From NCBI GenBank assembly GCA_036506495.1, contig DASXRQ010000164.1, forward strand, positions 1-31,525: a stretch of DNA of 31,525 nucleotides, read 5' to 3'. This DNA is from DASXRC01 sp036506495 (GTDB lineage: Bacteria > Actinomycetota > Actinomycetes > Mycobacteriales > Micromonosporaceae). The stretch's first letter is position 1. The number at the start of each line of letters is the position of its first letter. Positions 14,204 to 19,709 of this stretch are shown here, in pieces. The notes below the pieces were generated by a model, which worked only from the letters and a program-made list of their open reading frames with translations, was not told the origin of the DNA and ran no database searches. The position numbers and the translations under genes are program-made.

Positions 14204-14773
14204 GTGGGCGACCTCGTGGTGATCAGGCACTGCCAGACCGAGTGGAGCGCGTCCGGGCGGCACACCTCGTATACCGACCTCGAGCTGACCGACGACGGCG
14301 AGCGGCAAGCCCGCGAGCTCGGCACCCGGCTCGCCGGCCGGACCTTCGCGGCGGTGCTCAGCAGCCCGCGCAAGCGGGCATTGCGCACGGCCGAGCTGGC
14401 CGGACTCACGGTGTCCGATGTGGACGACGACGTGGTCGAGTGGGACTACGGTGACTACGAAGGCCTGACGACGAAACAGATCCGCGCCCGCCGGCCGGAC
14501 TGGTCTCTGTGGACAGACGGCTGCCCCGGTGGCGAGTCACCCGAGCAGGTCGGGGCCCGGCTGGACCGCGTGCTCGAGCGGGCCCGCGCGCTCCTGGCCG
14601 GCGGCGACGTCGCGCTGGTGGCGCACGGACACTGCCTGCGGGTCGCCGGCGCCCGATGGATCGGCCTGCGCCCTGCCGGCGGCGGGCTGTTCCGCCTGGA
14701 CACGGGGACGCTGTCCGAGCTCGGCGAGGAGCACGGCAGGCAGGTCATCCTTCAGTGGAACGGCGGTCGCTGA
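14204..14773 (+). CDS. Histidine phosphatase family protein
   Basis: A 189-residue phosphoglycerate-mutase-like phosphatase. Motifs are VVIRHCQTEWSASGRHTSYTD at the N-terminus with the catalytic His9, SSPRKRALRTAEL, WDYGDYEGLTTKQI with the acid/base Glu and VAHGHCLRVAGARW with the second catalytic His. The first motif reads RHC where most members have RHG; the catalytic residues are otherwise intact, so activity is still expected. Substrates in this family are varied phosphoesters and cannot be assigned. The GTG at 14204 is preceded by a 14-bp palindrome. The 3' end overlaps the convergent Lrp-type gene by 29 bases. Confidence 0.85.
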   Translation: MGDLVVIRHCQTEWSASGRHTSYTDLELTDDGERQARELGTRLAGRTFAAVLSSPRKRALRTAELAGLTVSDVDDDVVEWDYGDYEGLTTKQIRARRPDWSLWTDGCPGGESPEQVGARLDRVLERARALLAGGDVALVAHGHCLRVAGARWIGLRPAGGGLFRLDTGTLSELGEEHGRQVILQWNGGR

Positions 14774-15209
14774 CCCGCGGCGGGCGGTTCTCGTACGGGA
14801 TCGACAGCACGACGGTCGTGCGGGTGGTGACGTTCGCGGCGGTCCGGATCTCCTGCAGCAGGCGCTCCAGCGCGCCCGGGCCGGCGACCCGGACGAGCAG
14901 CAGGTAGAAGTCCTCCCCCGCCACCGAGTAGCACGAGTCCACCTCGGCCAGGTGCGCGAGCCGCTCCGGCGCGTCGTCGGGCTGGGACGGGTCCAGCGGG
15001 CGGATCGCCACGAACGCTGTCAGCGGCAGCTCGAGCGCCTCGTACGACACGCGAGCGGTGTAGCCAGTGATCACGCCGCGCTGCTCGAGCCGACGCACCC
15101 GCTGGTGCACGGCGGAGACCGACAGACCAACCTTCTCGGCCAGGTCGGTGTAGGACAGCCGGCCGTCGACGGTCAGCGCCTCGACGATCGCGCGGTCGAT
15201 CTCCTCCAC
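14745..15209 (-). CDS. Lrp/AsnC family transcriptional regulator
   Basis: A 154-residue Lrp/AsnC regulator. Residues about 3-45 form the winged helix-turn-helix (DRAIVEALTVDGRLSYTDLAEKVGLSVSAVHQRVRRLE) and the rest is the RAM ligand-binding domain. Lrp-type proteins sense amino acids and bind DNA as octamers or hexadecamers. It lies 1.3 kb from the end of kamA and next to the acyl-CoA dehydrogenase gene, so control of the lysine cluster by lysine is an attractive but untested inference. GTG at 15209 is preceded by TACCTT seven bases upstream, indicating a leaderless transcript separate from the structured element further upstream. Confidence 0.9.
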   Translation of the reverse strand: MEEIDRAIVEALTVDGRLSYTDLAEKVGLSVSAVHQRVRRLEQRGVITGYTARVSYEALELPLTAFVAIRPLDPSQPDDAPERLAHLAEVDSCYSVAGEDFYLLLVRVAGPGALERLLQEIRTAANVTTRTTVVLSIPYENRPPRVSDRRSTEG

Positions 15210-15322
15210 GCGTGGAAAGGTACACGACCGGCGCGGTCGCCGACCTCAGGTAGGTGCCGCAGCAAGCTTTGCTCTGCTTCCCTCGGCGATACGCCGAGAG
15301 GCTGAGTCACAGCCTCATCCAT
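15173..15322 (-). CDS. Possible small ORF starting inside the inverted-repeat element
   Basis: On the minus strand ATG at 15322 is preceded by GGGAGGAG at good spacing and opens a 49-codon frame beginning MDEAVTQPLGVSPREAEQS. The frame runs through both inner hairpins and the outer arm and ends inside the start of the Lrp-type gene in another frame. I recognise no family, and the C-terminal part is Arg-rich like spurious translation. It may be a leader peptide or chance; the good ribosome-binding site is the only positive evidence. Confidence 0.25.
   Translation of the reverse strand: MDEAVTQPLGVSPREAEQSLLRHLPEVGDRAGRVPFHAWRRSTARSSRR
15217..15222 (-). promoter_or_regulatory. Putative -10 box, leaderless start of the Lrp-type gene
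   Basis: On the minus strand TACCTT ends seven bases before the GTG at 15209, matching TANNNT. No Shine-Dalgarno sequence is present for this start. Confidence 0.45.
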
Positions 15323-15352
15323 TTGGCGTCTCCTCCCGGGAAGCAGAGCAAA
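15261..15352. repeat. Nested inverted-repeat element (three stems)
   Basis: An outer perfect 15-bp inverted repeat (TTTGCTCTGCTTCCC at 15268-15282, complement at 15338-15352) encloses two more perfect hairpins: CTCGGCG-ATA-CGCCGAG (15282-15298) and GAGGCTG-AGTCA-CAGCCTC (15298-15316). Flanking AGCAA at 15261-15265 can pair instead with TTGCT inside the outer left arm, giving a mutually exclusive hairpin. On the minus strand the outer loop carries GGGAGGAG and an ATG at 15322. The element lies after the acyl-CoA dehydrogenase stop. It could be a terminator, a cis-acting RNA or a small inverted-repeat mobile element. Confidence 0.8.
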
Positions 15353-15408
15353 CGTGGACCGACGCACATGCCGAGGCGTGGCCAGCCGTCCGGCGCGAGC
15401 GGCGCGAC

Positions 15409-16554
15409 TCAACCCTTCGTCAGCGAGCGGGCGATCACCACTCGCTGGATCTGGTTGGTGCCCTCCACGATCTGCAGCACCTTCGCCTCGCGCATGTACC
15501 GCTCGACCGGGTGGTCCGCCACGTAGCCGTACCCGCCGAGCACCTGCACCGCATCGGTGGTCACCCGCATCGCCATGTCGGTGGCGAACAGCTTGGCCTT
15601 GGCTGCGTCCGTGGAGTACGACCGGCCGGCGTCGCGCAACCGGGCGGCGGCGAGCACGAGGGCGCGAGCCGCGGACACCGACGTCGCCATGTCGGCGAGC
15701 AGGAACCCGAGACCCTGGAAATCGATGATCGGCCGGCCGAACTGCTCACGCTCCTTGGCGTAGGCCACGGCGTAGTCCACGGCGGCCTGGGCGAGCCCGA
15801 CCGCGCAGGCGGCGATGCCGAGCCGGCCCGAGTCCAGCGCCTGCATCGCGATCCGGAAGCCGACGCCCTCCTCGCCGACGAGCCGGTCGGCCGGGATGCG
15901 GGCGTCATCGAACGCGATCTGCGCGACCGGCGACGAATGCACCCCCATCGTGCGCTCGCGCGCCTGCGGGTTGATGCCGGGTGTGGCCGCGTCGGCGAAC
16001 AGGCAGGAGATGCCGCGCGAACCCGGGCCGCCGGTGCGGCAGAACACGTTGTAGACGTCGGCCACGCCGGCGTGTGTGACCCACGCCTTGGTGCCACTGA
16101 CCACATAGGAGTCACCGTCGCGGACCGCCCGGGTGGTCAGCGCGGCAGCGTCCGACCCGCCGGCCGGCTCCGACAGGCAGTACGCGCCGAGTAGCCGCCC
16201 GCTCAGCAGGTCCGGCAGGAACCGCTTGCGCTGCTGGTCGGTGCCGTACGCGGCGATCGGGTAGCAGGCCAGAGTGTGCACGCTGACCGCCTCGGCCACG
16301 GCCAGCCACCGCGCGGCGAGCACCTCCAGCACCTGCAGGTATACCTCGTACGGCTGATCGGCGCCGCCGTACTCGGCCGGGTAGGGCAGCCCGAGCAGGC
16401 CGCTCCGACCGAGTGTGCGCAGGATCTCGCGCGGGAACTCGCCCCGCGCCTCGAACTGCTCGACCCGCGGCGCCAGCTCCCGGTCCGCCAGCTCGCGGGT
16501 GAGCTCGAGCAGGTGGTACGCCTCTTCCGTCGGCAGGATCCGATTGATGCTCAA
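15409..16554 (-). CDS. Acyl-CoA dehydrogenase
   Basis: A 381-residue FAD-dependent acyl-CoA dehydrogenase of normal length. The N-terminal helical domain includes PAEYGGADQPYEVYLQVLE; the middle domain has YCLSEPAGGSDAAAL and VSGTKAWVTHAG; the C-terminal domain has LDSGRLGIAACAVGLAQAA, REQFGRPIIDFQ and LGGYGYVADHPVERYMREAKVLQIVEGTNQIQ, whose EGTNQIQ contains the catalytic Glu position of short-chain enzymes. Chain-length preference is not readable. A short-chain activity on butyryl- or crotonyl-type CoA esters would fit the neighbouring lysine cluster. The start is a TTG at 16554 that overlaps the peptidase stop by TTGA; no ATG or GTG is available near the conserved N-terminus. Confidence 0.9.
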   Translation of the reverse strand: MSINRILPTEEAYHLLELTRELADRELAPRVEQFEARGEFPREILRTLGRSGLLGLPYPAEYGGADQPYEVYLQVLEVLAARWLAVAEAVSVHTLACYPIAAYGTDQQRKRFLPDLLSGRLLGAYCLSEPAGGSDAAALTTRAVRDGDSYVVSGTKAWVTHAGVADVYNVFCRTGGPGSRGISCLFADAATPGINPQARERTMGVHSSPVAQIAFDDARIPADRLVGEEGVGFRIAMQALDSGRLGIAACAVGLAQAAVDYAVAYAKEREQFGRPIIDFQGLGFLLADMATSVSAARALVLAAARLRDAGRSYSTDAAKAKLFATDMAMRVTTDAVQVLGGYGYVADHPVERYMREAKVLQIVEGTNQIQRVVIARSLTKG

Positions 16555-17666
16555 AGCTGCCTCAACTCCGTGCTCAGGGTGTTCAGTCGCTCCACACCGT
16601 CGCCGGTGCAGACGACGATGTCCTCGATGCGGGCACCGTGCCGCCCGGCCAGGTAGATGCCCGGCTCGATCGAGAACGCCATGCCGGGCTCCAGCGGGAG
16701 CGCGTTGCCGGCCACGATGTACGGCTCTTCGTGCCCGTCCAGCCCGATGCCGTGCCCCGTGCGGTGCAGGAACGCCGCGCCGTAGCCGGCCCTGGCGATC
16801 GGGTCGCGGGCGGCCGCGTCGACCGACTCGGCGGCGACCCCCGGCCGGACCGCGGCGATGGCGGCCCGCTGCGCCTCGGCCAGCACCGCGTAGTACTCGG
16901 CGAAGTCGCCCGAGACGCTGCCGGCGGCGACGTAGGTGCGGGTCGAGTCGGAGCAGTAGCCGGACGGCATCGTCCCGCCGATGTCCACCACCACCGGGTC
17001 GCCGGCCTCGATCCTCCGGCCGGACGTCTCGTGGTGCGGGCTGGCGGCGTTCGGGCCCGACGCGACGATCACGAAATCGACCGTGGCGTGCCCGACCTCC
17101 CGGATCGCCCGGGCGATGTCCGCGCCGACCTCGGCCTCCGTGCGCCCCGGCCGCAGCCACTCACGCATCCGGGCGTGCACGGCGTCGATCGCGGCGCCGG
17201 CCTCACGCAGCGCCGCCACCTCGGCCGGCGACTTGCGCATCCGAAGCTGGCCCAGCACGTGCCCGGCCAGGCGTTGCTCCACTTTGGGCAACGCGTCCCG
17301 GAGTGCGAGCACGTGCTCGGCCCACATCCGGTTGGCCAGGCCGACGCGCGTCACGTCGCCGCCGAGGGCGGCCCGCACGAGGGGGTACGGGTCCGTGCCG
17401 TCCGCATGGTCCCGAAGGTGTACGCCGATGCCGGGTGCCGGCGACGCCTCCGCGGCCGGGCGCTCCAACCGCGGCACGATCAGCGTCGGCTCACCCTCGG
17501 CGGGCAGCACCAGACAGGTCAGCCGCTCGAACTCGTGCGCGTGGTAACCGGTGAGATAGCGCAGGTCGGCACCCGGGGTGATCAGCAGTGCGTCCAGTCC
17601 GGCGGCGGCCGTCGCGCGCTGCGCGTCCACCAGTCGCCGCGGCGGATTGAGCTCCTCGGTGAGCAC
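16551..17666 (-). CDS. M24 family Xaa-Pro-type peptidase
   Basis: A 371-residue creatinase/aminopeptidase-P fold protein with the N-terminal creatinase domain (LITPGADLRYLTGY) and a C-terminal pita-bread domain. The dinuclear metal ligands are visible: Asp228 in VVVDIGGTM, Asp240 in GYCSDSTRTY, His in HRTGHGIGLDGHE, Glu in FSIEPGIYL and Glu in ARIEDIVV. It probably releases N-terminal residues before proline in the cytoplasm. It is co-transcribed with the acyl-CoA dehydrogenase gene through a TTGA overlap; the reason for this pairing is unknown. GTG at 17666 is chosen because TAAGCT lies six bases upstream and no Shine-Dalgarno sequence is present. Confidence 0.9.
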   Translation of the reverse strand: MLTEELNPPRRLVDAQRATAAAGLDALLITPGADLRYLTGYHAHEFERLTCLVLPAEGEPTLIVPRLERPAAEASPAPGIGVHLRDHADGTDPYPLVRAALGGDVTRVGLANRMWAEHVLALRDALPKVEQRLAGHVLGQLRMRKSPAEVAALREAGAAIDAVHARMREWLRPGRTEAEVGADIARAIREVGHATVDFVIVASGPNAASPHHETSGRRIEAGDPVVVDIGGTMPSGYCSDSTRTYVAAGSVSGDFAEYYAVLAEAQRAAIAAVRPGVAAESVDAAARDPIARAGYGAAFLHRTGHGIGLDGHEEPYIVAGNALPLEPGMAFSIEPGIYLAGRHGARIEDIVVCTGDGVERLNTLSTELRQL

Positions 17667-17672
17667 GCCGCC

Positions 17673-17678
17673 AGCTTA
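17673..17678 (-). promoter_or_regulatory. Putative -10 box, leaderless start of the M24 peptidase gene
   Basis: On the minus strand TAAGCT ends six bases before the GTG at 17666, matching TANNNT. This would drive the peptidase and acyl-CoA dehydrogenase pair. Confidence 0.45.
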
Positions 17679-17743
17679 ACTGAACGCTCGTTTGGGCCGG
17701 GCCGCGCACGGGGCGGTCGCCGTGCTGTGCCAGGCTGTCGTGT

Positions 17744-18661
17744 GTGACGGACCGACCGCTGCTGCTCGTGGACGCGCCGAGCCTGTACTTCCGGGCGTAC
17801 TTCGGCATTCCGGAGACCGCCGCGCGAGCCGCCGACGGCAGTCCGGTCAACGCGGTCCGTGGCTTTCTCGACATGCTCGCCACGCTGATCCGCGGCCGCC
17901 GCCCGAACCGGCTGGTGTGCGCGCTGGACTACGACTGGCGGCCGCCGTGGCGGGTCGCGTTGATCCCGTCGTACAAGGCGCACCGGCTCTCGCCACGCGG
18001 CGGCGAGATAGTCCCGGACGGCCTCGTCCCGCAGATTCCGCTCATCCTCGAGGTCCTCGAGGCCCTGGGCGTCGCGGCGGTCGGTGCCGCCGGGTACGAG
18101 GCGGACGACGTGCTCGGCACGCTCGCCGCGACCCAGCCCGGTCCCACCGAGGTGGCGTCCGGCGACCGGGACCTGTTCCAGCTCGTCGACGACGCGATTC
18201 CGGTCCGGCTACTGTACTGCGGCCGCGGCGTGGCCAAGCTCGAGGACTTCGACGCCGCCGCGGTGCTCGTCAGGTACGGGGTGCCGCCGCAGGCGTACGC
18301 CGATTTCGCCGCGCTCCGGGGCGACCCGAGCGACGGGCTGCCCGGCGTGCCCGGCGTCGGGGAGAAGACGGCGGCCCGGCTGGTGGCCCGGTACGGCTCG
18401 CTCGACGGCGTGCTGGCCGCGATGGACGACCCGAAGGCCGGATTCGCGCCGGGGCTGCGGGCGAAGCTGGCCGCCGCCCGCGACTACCTCGCGGTCGCCC
18501 CGACCGTGGTCCGGGTCGCCATCGACGTACGGCTGCCGGAGCTTGACCCCACGCTGCCCGCGTCGCCCGCGGACCCGGACCGGGTGGTCGCGCTCGCGGA
18601 GAAGTGGAACCTCGCCGGGGCGTGCCGCCGCCTGGTCGACGCGATGAGCGCGGTCGCCTGA
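17744..18661 (+). CDS. 5'-3' exonuclease (FEN-like, stand-alone)
   Basis: A 305-residue homologue of the 5'-nuclease domain of DNA polymerase I, without polymerase. Metal-binding acidic motifs are LLVDAPSLYFRAYFG (Asp9), GYEADDVLGTLA and SGDRDLFQLVDD, and the helix-3-turn-helix region is GDPSDGLPGVPGVGEKTAARLV. Expected activity is removal of 5' flaps or RNA primers in replication and repair. The GTG at 17744 directly precedes the conserved TDRPLLLVDAPS. The gene is monocistronic, divergent from the peptidase gene and convergent with the MHYT gene. Confidence 0.9.
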   Translation: MTDRPLLLVDAPSLYFRAYFGIPETAARAADGSPVNAVRGFLDMLATLIRGRRPNRLVCALDYDWRPPWRVALIPSYKAHRLSPRGGEIVPDGLVPQIPLILEVLEALGVAAVGAAGYEADDVLGTLAATQPGPTEVASGDRDLFQLVDDAIPVRLLYCGRGVAKLEDFDAAAVLVRYGVPPQAYADFAALRGDPSDGLPGVPGVGEKTAARLVARYGSLDGVLAAMDDPKAGFAPGLRAKLAAARDYLAVAPTVVRVAIDVRLPELDPTLPASPADPDRVVALAEKWNLAGACRRLVDAMSAVA

Positions 18662-18671
18662 CGGTCGCCGA

Positions 18672-18686
18672 GGGATCGATGATCCC
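18672..18686. terminator. Small hairpin between exonuclease and MHYT genes
   Basis: GGGATC-GAT-GATCCC is a perfect 6-bp stem with a 3-base loop in the 26-base spacer of two convergent genes. It is short for a terminator, but the position fits. Confidence 0.4.
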
Positions 18687-18687
18687 G

Positions 18688-19560
18688 CTAGCGCGGCGTG
18701 TAGCTGCCCCGGCGGGGATACGACCCCGACCCGCGGGGCGTGCCGAACGTGTGGCCGTTGAGCGGGACGGTCTCGCCGTTGTGCAGCCGGTCGTAGATCC
18801 GGGCGTCGAGGTAGGCGGCGCCGGCCCGGTCCTCGTCGGTGGGCGCGGCCAGCATCGCGTAGATCAACCCGACCACCACGAAGATGACCGCGAGCACGAT
18901 CGGGATCAGCAGCGTGGACGCGGACGCGCCCCGCACCTCCTCCCCCGTCGGGTCGTGCAGGTGCACGGACATCGCGAACATCGCGGTGAAGTGCATGCCG
19001 TTGACGGCGACGCCCATCACGAGCGCGGAGCCGATGATCGCGATCGTCCGGCGGACCGTGATGCACAGCCAGAGCGCCACGGTGGCCGCCACGACAGCGA
19101 TCACGATGGACGCGATGACGAGCCGCCGGTCGTAGTCGACCTGGCCGTCGAGGCGCATCGCGTACATGCCGGTGTAGTGCATCGCGGCGACGCCGAGGCC
19201 GGCGAACAGGCCGCCGAAGAGCACCTTCACGAGATTGGGGCGGCCCAGGCCGACGATGAAGAGGCCAATGCCGACCACGACGATCGCGATGACGGCGCTC
19301 GCGGCCGTGGTCGCGACGTCGTAGCGGATCACGGCGCCGCTCACGCCGAACCCCAGCATGGCCATGAAGTGCATGACCCAGATCCCGGTTCCGCCGATGG
19401 CCCAGGCCGCCATGATGAGCCACCACGCCCGGCGCCCGGCGGTGCGCGCGTCGCGAACCCGGGTCGCGCAGGTCAGCCCCAGGAGCGACCCCAGGACGGA
19501 CAACGCGTAACTGAGCGTAGGTGTGATCCAGCCGTACGTGAAATGGTTGATCTGCCCCAC
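18688..19560 (-). CDS. MHYT-domain integral membrane sensor protein
   Basis: A 290-residue protein with about seven hydrophobic helices and three copies of the MHYT signature: MHFMAM, MHYTGM and MHFTAM, lying near the ends of helices with conserved HisMet residues that may bind copper. MHYT domains are thought to sense oxygen, CO or NO; here no GGDEF, EAL or kinase domain is attached, only a soluble Arg/Gly/Ser/Tyr-rich tail of about 65 residues. GTG at 19560 is preferred because GAGGGGAAC precedes it and the first helix follows; an upstream ATG at 19596 would add 12 residues. Its signalling partner is unknown. Confidence 0.87.
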   Translation of the reverse strand: MGQINHFTYGWITPTLSYALSVLGSLLGLTCATRVRDARTAGRRAWWLIMAAWAIGGTGIWVMHFMAMLGFGVSGAVIRYDVATTAASAVIAIVVVGIGLFIVGLGRPNLVKVLFGGLFAGLGVAAMHYTGMYAMRLDGQVDYDRRLVIASIVIAVVAATVALWLCITVRRTIAIIGSALVMGVAVNGMHFTAMFAMSVHLHDPTGEEVRGASASTLLIPIVLAVIFVVVGLIYAMLAAPTDEDRAGAAYLDARIYDRLHNGETVPLNGHTFGTPRGSGSYPRRGSYTPR

Positions 19561-19709
19561 GCCCGTTCCCCTCTGGCGGCCGTTACGGACACGCATCTCC
19601 GCTGCTCGTCATGCATGATGCTGCACGGTGGGCCGGGAAGCAAAACTGTTGCGGGCATCAATTCGTGCCGTGACCATGCCATGACGGGCGGCCACCGCCG
19701 ACCGCTCGC

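Noticed and set aside
19609..19618. TCATGCATGA palindrome between helY and the MHYT gene
   Set aside because: A 10-bp palindrome of this sort is expected by chance in a window this long, and it has no supporting position relative to a promoter.
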